Positions 18,219 to 27,881 are shown, counted from the stretch's first letter. The stretch: DNA of 64,000 nucleotides from Colivivens sp963626085 (GCA_963626085.1 CAVFVJ010000033.1:1-64000); one strand, 5' to 3'. Numbers and translations are program-made. Notes: generated by a model not told the origin, from the letters alone.

Positions 18219-18226
18219 TAACTTTG
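18219..18226 (+). promoter_or_regulatory. -7 promoter element (TAACTTTG) for the ruvB operon
   Basis: TAACTTTG lies 56 bp before the ruvB ATG at 18283. The -33 half is not clear. Confidence 0.55.
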
Positions 18227-18282
18227 TAGCTGACTTTGTGTGGTGTATCAAATACACTGCCCAATCATATGAACGATACTTG

Positions 18283-19326
18283 ATGAAAGAAGAATTTGAC
18301 ATACACGAGGAACAATACGTTGTCGGCAACAAAGACAAGGATTTTGAGAACGCACTGCGCCCGTTGCAGTTCAGTGACTTCTCGGGACAGTCGAAGATTG
18401 TCGAGAACCTGAAGATATTTGTCGAAGCCGCCAAATACCGTGGCGAGCCTCTCGACCACACCCTGCTCCATGGTCCTCCCGGACTGGGAAAGACCACCCT
18501 CTCGCAGATTATAGCCAACGAACTGGGGGTGGGTTTCAAGATGACATCAGGTCCGGTGCTGGACAAACCCGGTGACCTTGCAGGTATACTGACATCGCTC
18601 GAAGAAAACGACGTGCTCTTCATCGACGAAATCCATAGGCTCAGCCCTGTGGTGGAGGAGTATCTCTACTCCGCCATGGAGGACTACCGCATAGACATCA
18701 TGATTGACAAGGGTCCGTCGGCACGCAGCATACAGATCAACCTCAACCCGTTCACGCTGGTGGGAGCTACCACACGCAGCGGACTGTTGACTGCTCCTCT
18801 CCGCGCCCGTTTCGGAATCAACCTCCATTTGGAGTATTACGATGCGGACGTACTTGCAAAAATTATCATGCGCAGTGCCAGACTGCTCAATGTGCCGTGC
18901 GAGTCCGACAGTGCGTACGAGATAGCGAGCCGTAGCCGTGGAACGCCACGTATCGCCAATGCACTACTGCGGCGTGTGCGTGACTTCGCACAAGTCAAGG
19001 GCAACGGCACGATAACGACAAACATTGCCGGCATCGCACTCGAAGCCCTAAACATCGACAGGTATGGGCTGGACGAGATAGACAACAAGATTCTCACCAC
19101 CATCATCGACAAGTTCGGTGGTGGTCCTGTGGGCATCGGCACGATTGCCACTGCCGTGGGCGAGGAAGCAGGAACTGTAGAGGAGGTCTACGAGCCGTTC
19201 CTCATCAAGGAAGGATTCCTGAAACGCACTCCACGCGGACGTGAAGTGACCGACTTAGCATACACCCATCTCGGACGGATGAAACCTGTCTCCAAAGGAG
19301 GCGGTATGAAAGACCTCTTCAACTGA
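18283..19326 (+). CDS. ruvB: Holliday junction branch-migration ATPase RuvB
   Basis: RuvB is the AAA+ motor that, with RuvA, migrates Holliday junctions. The 347-residue protein shows Walker A GPPGLGKTTL, Walker B DEIHRL, sensor GATTRSGLLTAPLRARFGI and the C-terminal winged-helix region with FLKRTPRGR. The ATG at 18283 gives the normal family length; the same frame extends upstream to 18190 but would run through the -7 promoter element. It starts an operon with a flippase gene 7 bp downstream. Confidence 0.97.
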   Translation: MKEEFDIHEEQYVVGNKDKDFENALRPLQFSDFSGQSKIVENLKIFVEAAKYRGEPLDHTLLHGPPGLGKTTLSQIIANELGVGFKMTSGPVLDKPGDLAGILTSLEENDVLFIDEIHRLSPVVEEYLYSAMEDYRIDIMIDKGPSARSIQINLNPFTLVGATTRSGLLTAPLRARFGINLHLEYYDADVLAKIIMRSARLLNVPCESDSAYEIASRSRGTPRIANALLRRVRDFAQVKGNGTITTNIAGIALEALNIDRYGLDEIDNKILTTIIDKFGGGPVGIGTIATAVGEEAGTVEEVYEPFLIKEGFLKRTPRGREVTDLAYTHLGRMKPVSKGGGMKDLFN

Positions 19327-19333
19327 CAACACC

Positions 19334-20788
19334 ATGGCCAATCTGAAAGGACTTGTAAAAGACACTGCCATATACGGACTGAGCAGTATCGTCGGACGTT
19401 TCCTCAACTATCTGCTCGTGCCGCTCTACACGCACTGTATGCCCAAGGAGTCGGGCGACTACGGAGTGAGTACCAACATCTACGCCTACACAGCACTAAT
19501 ACTGGTAGTGCTCACCTTCGGCATGGAGACAACCCTCTTCCGCTTCGCCAACAAAGAGGGCGAGAAACCCGACACGGTCTTCTCAACTGGTTTTGCCCTT
19601 ATTGCGGCACTGACAGCAGTATTCCTAATAAGTGTGTTTGCCTTCATCACCCCGATAGGCAATGCCCTCGGATACGCAGACCACCATGACTACCTGCTGA
19701 TGATGGCAGTAGTAGTTTCACTGGACGCACTGCAGGCATTGCCGTTCAGTTACCTGCGTTTCCAGAAGCGGCCAATACGGTTCGCCACACTGAAACTGTT
19801 GTTCATTCTGCTGAACATCGTGCTCAACTGCATCTATTTCCTTTGGCTCGGCAAAAACGAGGTGTTCTATGTATTCTGCATCAACCTGTGGTGTACTGGA
19901 CTGATTACCCTCTTGTTCATCCCTGGACTATTCAAAATCAAATGGCACGTGGACTGCGGACTGATGAAGCGTATGGTCATCTATTCATGGCCGCTGCTTA
20001 TCCTCGGAATAGCCGGCATACTCAACCAGACAGCCGACAAGATGATATTCCCTATGGTCTACCCCGACAGACAGGAAGCGGAAGTACAATTGGGAATCTA
20101 CGGTGCTTGTGTAAAGATTGCCATGATTATGGCGATGATAACACAGGCGTTCCGCTATGCGTACGAGCCTATCGTGTTTGCGAAGAACAAGGACAACGAC
20201 AAGAACGAGTACTATGCCTCTGCCATGAAGTACTTCATCATCTTCACCCTGCTGGCATTCCTCTGTGTAGTTGGTTACATGCCTGTACTGCAACATCTGA
20301 TAGGTGCTGACTACCGGGAAGGACTCTCCGTAGTGCCTGTGGTGATGGCTGCAGAAATCATGATGGGTGTGTATTTCAACCTTTCGTTCTGGTACAAACT
20401 GATTGACAAGACCATGTACGGTGCCGTATTCTCTTTCGTGGGCTGCGCTGTACTGTTCGCAGTCAATATATGGGGCATCCCACGCTACGGCTATACAGCG
20501 TGCGCTTGGGGCGGCTTTGCCGGCTATGGCACGGCGATGGTAATGAGTTACATCGTGGGACAGATAAAGAACCCCATCAGGTATCCCATGAAGAGCATCC
20601 TTGTCTATGTCGTGCTGACGGTGGTGTTGTTCACCGTGATGGAGATTATACCGGAAGACTGGCATACAGGCTGGCAACTGGCGGCCAACACCCTACTCAT
20701 ACTTCTTTTTGTGGCACATGTCATCTACCATGACTTTCCACTGAGCCACATGCCTATTATCGGCAAATATTTCAACCATAAAATATAA
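19334..20788 (+). CDS. Polysaccharide flippase (Wzx/MurJ-like MOP family)
   Basis: The 484-residue protein has about twelve to fourteen membrane segments and the N-terminal layout of the polysaccharide biosynthesis / oligosaccharide flippase family, with GLSSIVGRFLNYLLVPLYT near residue 15. Members flip undecaprenyl-linked saccharides across the inner membrane. No glycosyltransferase cluster is next to it, so the substrate is open; in Bacteroidota this orphan ruvB-linked flippase could serve surface glycan or peptidoglycan export. It lies between ruvB and the S46 peptidase with gaps of 7 and 5 bp. Confidence 0.88.
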   Translation: MANLKGLVKDTAIYGLSSIVGRFLNYLLVPLYTHCMPKESGDYGVSTNIYAYTALILVVLTFGMETTLFRFANKEGEKPDTVFSTGFALIAALTAVFLISVFAFITPIGNALGYADHHDYLLMMAVVVSLDALQALPFSYLRFQKRPIRFATLKLLFILLNIVLNCIYFLWLGKNEVFYVFCINLWCTGLITLLFIPGLFKIKWHVDCGLMKRMVIYSWPLLILGIAGILNQTADKMIFPMVYPDRQEAEVQLGIYGACVKIAMIMAMITQAFRYAYEPIVFAKNKDNDKNEYYASAMKYFIIFTLLAFLCVVGYMPVLQHLIGADYREGLSVVPVVMAAEIMMGVYFNLSFWYKLIDKTMYGAVFSFVGCAVLFAVNIWGIPRYGYTACAWGGFAGYGTAMVMSYIVGQIKNPIRYPMKSILVYVVLTVVLFTVMEIIPEDWHTGWQLAANTLLILLFVAHVIYHDFPLSHMPIIGKYFNHKI

Positions 20789-20793
20789 TAGCC

Positions 20794-22896
20794 ATGAAAC
20801 GGATACTACTTCCCTTGTTCTGTCTGCTGGCACTTGTGGCCAAAGCCGACGAAGGCATGTGGATGGTCGGGAATATCCCGGCAAAAACAGACAGTGTGCT
20901 CAGGTCACTTGGACTAAAGCTCACCCCCAGCGAGATTTACAATCCCGATGCACCGTCGCTCAACGACGCTATAGTGATGTTCGGTGGATTCTGTTCGGGA
21001 GTCGTGGTGAGTCCCGACGGACTCGTGTTCACCAACCACCACTGTGGGTTTGATGCCATTCAACAACATTCTACAGTCAAGCACGACTACCTTAAGAACG
21101 GTTTCTACGCCAAGAAACAAAAGGACGAGTTGCCCAACCCCGAACTGTATATTGCTTTCCACCTCTGCACAGTGGACGTAACGGACAGGCTGTTGGCAGG
21201 AACAGAGGACATGGGGCAGACACTGAAAGCACTACATATAGACAGTGTGGCGAGAGCCATACAAGAAGACGTGCTCGACACGCTTAACCGTGTGTACGGT
21301 GAAATCACCGCATTCTACAAAGGTAGCAAGTACTACATGTCTATATACCAGCGTTACGACGATATCCGTCTCGTATGTGCACCGCCACAGAGCCTCGGTA
21401 AATTCGGAGGCGACACAGACAACTGGATGTGGCCTAGACAGACATGCGACTTCAGTGTGTTCCGCATCTATGCTGGTAAAGACAACCAACCTGCGGACTA
21501 CAGCAAGGACAATGTACCGTACCACCCGAAGAGATATGCGCACGTGTCTACCCAAGGCTATCAGCCGGGCTCTTTTTGCATGACATTCGGCTATCCCGGT
21601 TCCACCGACCGTTACTTGAGCAGTTACGGCATAGAGAACACGATGAAAACGACCAATTACCTCCGTCATGAGGTAAGGACAGTGAAACTGGACATCCTCA
21701 AGGAAGCGATGCAAAAGGACGACAACACAAGAATTATGTATGCGTCAAAATACGCTTCCAGCTCCAACTACTGGAAGTTCTCCCTCGGTCAGAACAACGC
21801 ACTGAAGAACCTCAACGTAATCAAGGAGAAACAAGACTTGGAGAACGAAGTGAAGGAATGGGCACTGGCAAACGGCAAGACACAGTACGATGGCATACTG
21901 GACTCACTTAAAGCACAATATGCAAGAAACTTCCAGTCCAACTACACCATAGAACTGCTGCAAGAGTCGTTCGCCACGGGAAGCGACATCCTTCAATTCT
22001 GTCTCTCACAGCTGGTGCGCAGGTTGAGCGACGACGGTAAGGAAGCGGAGACACTACAGAAGAAGATTGCCGAGACATACAAAGACATCGATATCGAGCT
22101 TGACAAGAAGGTATTTGCCGCAATGATAAAGAACTACCGTAAGATGGAAGTAGGCAAGGACTTTGAGCCAGACTTCTACAGCGAGATAGACGAGAAGTAC
22201 AATGGTGATGTAGACGCTTACACAGAGTATATCTACTCTGAGTCCAAAATGACCGACAGAGAAAAACTGGCAAGCTTGCAGAGTTATGAGGACATAAGTG
22301 CAGACCCGATGTTTGAAGTGGCGTACAGCGTACTCTCAAAAGTATATACCCTCTACAGCCAAAACAACATCAATGAATATGAAAGGTTACTTGGTGATGC
22401 TGTGCGCGAGATGAACAAAGACAAGGAGTATTACCCCGATGCCAACTTCACCCTCCGTATGAGTTACGGCATCGTGGAAGGCTACTCGCCTTCAGCCAAT
22501 CTCAACTACGTATGCTACACCCTGCCACAGTCTTTGCTGGACAAGAACGAAAAGAATCCTGAAAACCACGACTACGACCTCATTCCGTCAGTTCAGAAGT
22601 GGCTGAAGAAGGGCGATTTCGGGAAGCGTTATGAAGACAAGTCCATCGGTCAGATGCCACTATGCTTCCTTACCAACAACGACATCACTGGCGGCAACAG
22701 TGGCAGTGGTATGTTCGATGGTAACGGCAGACTGATTGGACTGGCGTTCGACGGTAACTGGGAAGCCATGAGCGGTGACCTCAAGTTCGACAACCGTCTG
22801 CAGCGCACTATCGGTGTCGACATACGTTATGTGCTGTCGGTCATCGAGAAGTACAGTAAAGGAAAACGTATCATCAACGAATTAACACTTGAATAG
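20794..22896 (+). CDS. S46 dipeptidyl peptidase, DPP7-like
   Basis: This exported serine exopeptidase should release dipeptides from the N termini of oligopeptides in the periplasm. Its 700 residues include a signal peptide (about 1-18), a chymotrypsin-like double barrel with the catalytic His in TNHHC (His82/His83), and the nucleophile Ser636 in GGNSGSG. Gly654 lies 18 residues after the Ser, in FDGNW. In the Porphyromonas gingivalis enzymes the Ser655/673 pair has the same spacing, with Gly673 in DPP7 (hydrophobic P1) and Arg673 in DPP11 (acidic P1). A DPP7-type preference is therefore inferred. It complements the S9B peptidase at 8762. Confidence 0.93.
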   Translation: MKRILLPLFCLLALVAKADEGMWMVGNIPAKTDSVLRSLGLKLTPSEIYNPDAPSLNDAIVMFGGFCSGVVVSPDGLVFTNHHCGFDAIQQHSTVKHDYLKNGFYAKKQKDELPNPELYIAFHLCTVDVTDRLLAGTEDMGQTLKALHIDSVARAIQEDVLDTLNRVYGEITAFYKGSKYYMSIYQRYDDIRLVCAPPQSLGKFGGDTDNWMWPRQTCDFSVFRIYAGKDNQPADYSKDNVPYHPKRYAHVSTQGYQPGSFCMTFGYPGSTDRYLSSYGIENTMKTTNYLRHEVRTVKLDILKEAMQKDDNTRIMYASKYASSSNYWKFSLGQNNALKNLNVIKEKQDLENEVKEWALANGKTQYDGILDSLKAQYARNFQSNYTIELLQESFATGSDILQFCLSQLVRRLSDDGKEAETLQKKIAETYKDIDIELDKKVFAAMIKNYRKMEVGKDFEPDFYSEIDEKYNGDVDAYTEYIYSESKMTDREKLASLQSYEDISADPMFEVAYSVLSKVYTLYSQNNINEYERLLGDAVREMNKDKEYYPDANFTLRMSYGIVEGYSPSANLNYVCYTLPQSLLDKNEKNPENHDYDLIPSVQKWLKKGDFGKRYEDKSIGQMPLCFLTNNDITGGNSGSGMFDGNGRLIGLAFDGNWEAMSGDLKFDNRLQRTIGVDIRYVLSVIEKYSKGKRIINELTLE

Positions 22897-22903
22897 AAAC
22901 CCC

Positions 22904-23254
22904 ATGGACAATCTATCTAACTACCAAAAACAAGAGTTCGGTTATCAGCAACAGGAGAGTGTACCGACAAGCAAGCCCGACTCAAATCTCGTTTGGGCAA
23001 TCCTCTGCACCGTATTATGCTGTATGCCTCTCGGTATCGTGTCAATAGTATATTCGTCCAAGGTGGACTCCCTTTGGAGCATCGGAGCGGCCAGGGAGGC
23101 ATACGATGCAGCGGACAAAGCAAAGAAATGGGCTATATGGGGAGCCATCATAGGTGGTATCTGGTGTTTGCTGATTGTAGCATTCTACATCATAGTATTC
23201 GTCTATGCCGTAACCAACGGGGATTACAATGATCCATATGAAGATTATCTGTGA
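22904..23254 (+). CDS. CD225/dispanin-family small membrane protein
   Basis: The 116-residue protein has a polar Gln-rich N terminus (about 1-25) followed by two membrane segments. The first contains LVWAILCTVLCCMPLGIVSIVYSSKV and the second follows the AAREAYDAADKAKKWAIWG loop, the diagnostic CD225 pattern also seen in eukaryotic IFITM proteins. Bacterial members have no settled function. The ATG at 22904 was preferred over an in-frame ATG at 22889 because the latter lies inside the S46 gene. Its stop overlaps the GTG of the DUF2752 gene. Confidence 0.85.
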   Translation: MDNLSNYQKQEFGYQQQESVPTSKPDSNLVWAILCTVLCCMPLGIVSIVYSSKVDSLWSIGAAREAYDAADKAKKWAIWGAIIGGIWCLLIVAFYIIVFVYAVTNGDYNDPYEDYL

Positions 23255-23643
23255 CACACAAAACAAGACATATAATGCCGATACTCGTTCCTGTCATCCT
23301 TGTGGTGGCAGGAACGGTGTATTATATGTTCGACCCTTCTGTCACAAGCCAGTTCTTCCCACAGTGTCCTTTCCACATGCTTACAGGTTATCAATGTCCG
23401 GCATGCGGCATACAGCGCGCTTTCCACAGTTTGGTACATGGGCATCCGCTACAGGCACTGCAGTACAACTATTTCTTTATCATATCAATTCCACTTTGCA
23501 TACTTGCTATCCTTGCAGAATGGTATAACTCACGCCATTGGTTCGACTGGGCACAGAAAATCGTCAGTAACAGATATACGTTGGTTTCCTTCACTGTTCT
23601 CTTCTTTATCTGGTGGATTTTGAGAAATATTTTGGGAATCTGA
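23251..23643 (+). CDS. DUF2752 small membrane protein
   Basis: The protein has 130 residues if it starts at the GTG at 23251, which overlaps the preceding stop (GTGA), or 122 from the ATG at 23275. It has three membrane segments and the DUF2752 signature: CPFHMLTGYQCPACGIQRA followed by HSLVHGHPLQALQYN. The conserved Cys-x-x-Cys and His suggest metal or thiol chemistry at the membrane, but no function is known. It is the last gene of the ruvB operon and is coupled to the CD225 gene. Confidence 0.85.
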   Translation: MTHKTRHIMPILVPVILVVAGTVYYMFDPSVTSQFFPQCPFHMLTGYQCPACGIQRAFHSLVHGHPLQALQYNYFFIISIPLCILAILAEWYNSRHWFDWAQKIVSNRYTLVSFTVLFFIWWILRNILGI

Positions 23644-23665
23644 GACATGTCTTTATTTTTTTCCG

Positions 23666-23673
23666 TACCTTTG
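23666..23673 (+). promoter_or_regulatory. -7 promoter element (TACCTTTG) for the secreted HExxH protein
   Basis: TACCTTTG lies 75 bp before the ATG at 23749. No convincing TTG is present 19-20 bp upstream. Confidence 0.55.
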
Positions 23674-23748
23674 CGCAGAAATGGTCTTATGAATCCACTC
23701 CAACAGACCAGTTTATAAACAAACTACTAAAAACTAACACTCAACAAC

Positions 23749-26466
23749 ATGAAGAAAACTCTACTTGTCAAACTTGGCTTTGCATCCATGATGGCAATGG
23801 TATCCCTCGTGTCATCAGCAGGCGGGAGGTACACCTACGAATTCGACGTGAAACGTCCGTCAGATGCCACTAAAGCCACTCAATGTACCGTCAAGTCCTC
23901 ACTGGTCAGAAGTCTTGTTGGCGCAAAGACTCTTTCCGGGCTTATACTGAGAGCCAACTGGACTAACTCGTCAGGGAAAGAAACATTCTATGAAGGATCC
24001 ACTACCGGCAGCAGTTCAGAGAAAGGACACTGGTTCACCTCTGCTGGTCTCGCCACCAACAAAGCAAAGAACTATTGTGTCAAAGTCGTATGGAACGCAC
24101 CGGACTTCCTGGTGTCACACAATGCCGAGGCCAACACTGAAGTGGGAAGCACCTATACCGTAAAGGAAGCTCTCATCTACAACTCCGACACCATCGTCTA
24201 CGTGTTCAACGTCACCATAGGTGCAGCTAGCAGCGCAGAAAGTGTGACTACCGACCAACCAGATGTAGTCGGAAGAAAAAGCACTACCGACGGATGGCTC
24301 GTACGTCCTGTGGTACGCCAGAACGAGCAGAACCCCAAGTACGAGAACATCATACAGGTAAACGCTGGCGACAAGATTACCCTCGGCTGCGAAATCATCG
24401 ACAAGACCAAGTATGTCTCAGGCAAGTACCAATGGAGCAAGTGCTACTGGGACGCATCCAAGAAGAAGGATGTAGCTACGAACAAACGCAGCTACAAGGA
24501 CGAGGACTTCGTGCTCACGGAGAGTGCCACATACGAAGACGGAGGCCAATACAGGTTGACTGTACGTCTGACAGATACAAACAACAAGTTGACCATCAAG
24601 AGCTATTACTACTACGTGGACGTACAGGAGAATGCCGGTGAACTCGTCACATGGCCGACCTATTCACAACTCTCATACGACTTCCACACCGAGTATCCGT
24701 CACTGACGATGCCGAAGAAGATACACAACTTCAAGAAGAAGAACGGCAAGGCCGCCAACTATTACGTGAGCGAGTATTCCGAGGAAAACCCGTATGGAGG
24801 ATGGTGGTCTGCCTTCTGGGGCGACAACCTCAACAAAGAGGTAGGAACAGACTCTGCCACCATCTACGGTGCGGCAAAGAATATGGTGGACAAGTACGAC
24901 TATGACTTCTACTACATGCGTGAGGTCATGGGCTGGCCGCCAGACCTGAGCGCACGCAACGGATACAAGTCCTTCGTCTATATCTTCGGCTCCGGACTTG
25001 CCAACGATGACTCTCCAAACACAGAGCAAGGTGGCTATCAGGGCAATACCTATGTGGACGGAAACAACTACGCCTGCGTGTGGGCATCCTACTACCCGTT
25101 CAGCCGTTTCCGCGACGACGCAGACTCTAAGTGGAGCGATGGCGAGTACCAGCGCAATGCAATGGTACACGAGGGCATCCACGCCATCTTCGCTGACCTC
25201 GGTGCATGCCAAGGATCTTCATGGTTCCACGAAGGAGGCAACTCATGGCTTCAGGGACAAGTCTACGCACAGCGTGACGGACTACACGGTACTGCCGGAT
25301 ACCTGAACGCAGGAGCGGTACTCGTACCCCACATGCCTATCGAGTGCTATTCCGGTTGGCTACAGGACGGTTCATACGGAGGTCCAGCTGCACAGCGCGT
25401 GAACATGTACGGATCCAGCGGACAGATATGCACGTGGCGTAACCTCATCGGTGGCGTACAGTATGCTGATGCCTTCCCATTCGTTCTGTCACAGGTCTGC
25501 GGCAACAGTGTAGTGCCATGGATTTGGCGTTACTGCAAGAACCGTGTGCTCGAAACCATCGGAGACAAGATAGGTGACGAGAATATGCGCGACATCATCA
25601 CACAGTACCGCGCGCGTTTGGCGTGGTTCGACCTTGGCGAGTGGAGAAACTCATACCGTCAGGTGGCAATAAACAACTTCGGAGTCTCAGTCAAGGCAGA
25701 GTGGTCACCCTACTGGATAGACGTAGAGCCTGTCAAACTGACCCCCTACCAGTCTGTGGAACTGAACGACAGTGCCGGTTGGATGGCTCCTGACACCCTG
25801 ACCAACCCTGGATGGAGCGGTGCCAACTATATACCTATCCATGTAAGCGGTGACGTGGCAAACGTAGAGTTCCGTCCGGAAGACACCAACCTGCGTGCCC
25901 TCCTCTGCTATGCGGACAAGAACGGCACATGTTATTATAGCCAGCCAGTACGCTGCGGCAACATGAGCATCGACTTGAGCCACAAGCCTGCCAACGGTGT
26001 CATCACCTGTGTGGTGGTCAACACTGACTACGTATATACTGGTGAAGAGCAGTTGAAACACCATTGGGACTATCGTCTGCGTCTGGGTGAGGGAGCCAAG
26101 GCTGTGGCAGCCACAGACATACAGTGGTATCGTTTTGAGCAGACACTGAAAGACAAAGCCTACGAGGAGTACATCAGTGGCATCGGAACTGTGGAGGCAG
26201 ACGAAGCCAATCCGTATGACCACAAGGGAATACAGGTGCTTTCAAGTGACGTGCGCCCAGGTTCAACCGTACACACAGACCTGAACGGAGCTGTGGCAAG
26301 TGACATCGAACTCCGCATCGTGGGAGCATCTGGTATCGTGGTAGCCAACGGCAAAGTCAACGCTGACGGTTCATTCGTGATGCCTACAGGAATTCCTGCT
26401 GGCATGTACATCGCCACCTTCACGTACGATGGCAACAAAGACGTAATCAAACTGTTTGTCCGATAA
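23749..26466 (+). CDS. Secreted putative zinc metallopeptidase (DUF6055-like) with Ig-like region and C-terminal sorting tail
   Basis: This 905-residue exported protein has a signal peptide (about 1-23). A beta-sandwich region at about 150-285 looks Ig/PKD-like (GDKITLGCEI, YEDGGQYRLTV). The central domain carries His474-Glu-Gly-Ile-His478, and Glu495 follows 17 residues later in WFHEGGNSWLQ, consistent with a gluzincin HExxH...E site. The surroundings resemble DUF6055 proteins of Prevotella. The last 65 residues (ELRIVGASGIVV ... GMYIATFTYDG) resemble a type IX secretion C-terminal domain, so the protein may be carried to the surface by the machinery that includes PorP. The substrate is unknown and the peptidase activity is inferred only from the motif. 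It is monocistronic. Confidence 0.75.
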   Translation: MKKTLLVKLGFASMMAMVSLVSSAGGRYTYEFDVKRPSDATKATQCTVKSSLVRSLVGAKTLSGLILRANWTNSSGKETFYEGSTTGSSSEKGHWFTSAGLATNKAKNYCVKVVWNAPDFLVSHNAEANTEVGSTYTVKEALIYNSDTIVYVFNVTIGAASSAESVTTDQPDVVGRKSTTDGWLVRPVVRQNEQNPKYENIIQVNAGDKITLGCEIIDKTKYVSGKYQWSKCYWDASKKKDVATNKRSYKDEDFVLTESATYEDGGQYRLTVRLTDTNNKLTIKSYYYYVDVQENAGELVTWPTYSQLSYDFHTEYPSLTMPKKIHNFKKKNGKAANYYVSEYSEENPYGGWWSAFWGDNLNKEVGTDSATIYGAAKNMVDKYDYDFYYMREVMGWPPDLSARNGYKSFVYIFGSGLANDDSPNTEQGGYQGNTYVDGNNYACVWASYYPFSRFRDDADSKWSDGEYQRNAMVHEGIHAIFADLGACQGSSWFHEGGNSWLQGQVYAQRDGLHGTAGYLNAGAVLVPHMPIECYSGWLQDGSYGGPAAQRVNMYGSSGQICTWRNLIGGVQYADAFPFVLSQVCGNSVVPWIWRYCKNRVLETIGDKIGDENMRDIITQYRARLAWFDLGEWRNSYRQVAINNFGVSVKAEWSPYWIDVEPVKLTPYQSVELNDSAGWMAPDTLTNPGWSGANYIPIHVSGDVANVEFRPEDTNLRALLCYADKNGTCYYSQPVRCGNMSIDLSHKPANGVITCVVVNTDYVYTGEEQLKHHWDYRLRLGEGAKAVAATDIQWYRFEQTLKDKAYEEYISGIGTVEADEANPYDHKGIQVLSSDVRPGSTVHTDLNGAVASDIELRIVGASGIVVANGKVNADGSFVMPTGIPAGMYIATFTYDGNKDVIKLFVR

Positions 26467-26490
26467 CTCAAACACCAAACTATAAAACGA

Positions 26491-26527
26491 GTGGAGGTGA
26501 CCAACGGTTGGTCACCTCCACTTTTTA
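26491..26527 (+). terminator. Terminator between the HExxH gene and xylA (possibly bidirectional)
   Basis: A near-perfect 15-bp inverted repeat (26491-26505 with 26507-26521) forms a long G/C-rich stem followed by TTTTTATATT on the plus strand. On the minus strand the hairpin is followed by a shorter CGTTTTAT, so it could also stop xylA transcription. Confidence 0.88.
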
Positions 26528-26561
26528 TATTCATTCAAACGAGTCCAAGAACCCGAATGAA

Positions 26562-27881
26562 TCAGTCCTCAGCATACATAGCCACGATACGTTCGTAGAG
26601 CTCCTGCTTACCTGATGTCTGCTTGGGCTCGCCGTTCTTCCTACCGTATTCGTATACCTCTTCCAGAGTGAGCTGTCCGTCCTCGAACTTCTTTCCCATA
26701 CCAGAGTCGAAGGATGCGTAACGTTCCTTGACCATCTGCTTGATGGGAGACTCCTCAAGGAGTTTGGCTGCACTCTCCAGAGCATGTGCCATCTCGTCCA
26801 TTCCGCTGATGTGGGCGATGATGATGTCTTCGAGGTCAGTAGAGTTACGGCGTGTCTTTGCGTCAAAGTTAGTGCCGCCTGTGCCCAGACCACCGTTACG
26901 TATGATCTGCATGAACGCCTGAACAAGCTCGTACTGGTCTATAGGGAACTGGTCGGTATCCCATCCGTTCTGGTAGTCACCACGGTTTGCATCGATGCTT
27001 CCGAGCATACCGTTGTCGACAGCCACAGCCAGTTCATGCTCGAAGGTGTGTCCTGCAAGAGTGGCGTGGTTGACCTCTATGTTCACCTTGAAGTCCTTGT
27101 CCAGTCCGTGAGCCTTCAGGAAACCGACGACAGTCTCGGTGTCGACATCATACTGGTGCTTAGTAGGCTCCATCGGTTTGGGTTCGATGAGGAACGTGCC
27201 CTTGAAGCCCTTTGAGCGCGCATAGTCACGTGCCATACGGAGCATGGTAGCCATGTGTTCTTTCTCACGCTTCTGGTCTGTGTTGAGGATACTCATGTAA
27301 CCCTCGCGTCCGCCCCAGAACACGTAGTTCTCTGCACCCAGAGCCATACCGGCATCCATTGCGTTCTTTATCTGTACGATAGCGCGAGCCACCACGTCGA
27401 AGTCAGGATTGGTACTTGCACCGTTCATGTAACGCTTGTTGCCGAACACGTTGGCAGTAGACCAAAGGAGTTTCTTGCCAGTAGCAGCCATCTTCTCCTT
27501 CAGGTATTCTACGATAGCCTTCATGTTTGCCTCATACTCTTCGATGCTTGAACCCTCATCCACAAGGTCAACATCATGGAAGCAGTAGTACTCGATACCC
27601 AGCTTCTCCATTATTTCAAAGCCTGCATCAGCACGGTTCTTAGCCTTTTCCACGGCAGTCGCACCCTCGTTCCACGGGAAGGTCTTCGTACCGCCACCGA
27701 ACTGGTCACCGCCCTCGGCGCACAGTGTATGCCACCATGCCATGGCAAACCGCAGCCAGTCCTTCATCTTCTTGCCCATAATTACTTTCTCGGCATCATA
27801 GTAATGGAATGCCATCGGATTCTTGGATTCCTTTCCCTCAAAAGGAATCTTCTTGATTTCAGGGAAAAATTCTTTTGCCAT
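26562..27881 (-). CDS. xylA: Xylose isomerase
   Basis: The enzyme converts D-xylose to D-xylulose in the cytosol, the first step of xylose use. At 439 residues it is a class II xylose isomerase. The active-site His lies in CFHDVDLVDEG, with metal ligands in FLIEPKPMEPTKHQYD and in the later segments HATLAGHTFEHE and DANRGD. The ATG at 27881 (MAKEFFPEI) is the family start; an upstream in-frame ATG at 27932 would overlap xylB. It is the last gene of the xyl group, 20 bp after xylB. Confidence 0.97.
   Translation of the reverse strand: MAKEFFPEIKKIPFEGKESKNPMAFHYYDAEKVIMGKKMKDWLRFAMAWWHTLCAEGGDQFGGGTKTFPWNEGATAVEKAKNRADAGFEIMEKLGIEYYCFHDVDLVDEGSSIEEYEANMKAIVEYLKEKMAATGKKLLWSTANVFGNKRYMNGASTNPDFDVVARAIVQIKNAMDAGMALGAENYVFWGGREGYMSILNTDQKREKEHMATMLRMARDYARSKGFKGTFLIEPKPMEPTKHQYDVDTETVVGFLKAHGLDKDFKVNIEVNHATLAGHTFEHELAVAVDNGMLGSIDANRGDYQNGWDTDQFPIDQYELVQAFMQIIRNGGLGTGGTNFDAKTRRNSTDLEDIIIAHISGMDEMAHALESAAKLLEESPIKQMVKERYASFDSGMGKKFEDGQLTLEEVYEYGRKNGEPKQTSGKQELYERIVAMYAED

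Noticed and set aside
18190..18282. N-terminal extension of ruvB
   Set aside because: It spans the -7 promoter element and gives a length beyond the RuvB family.
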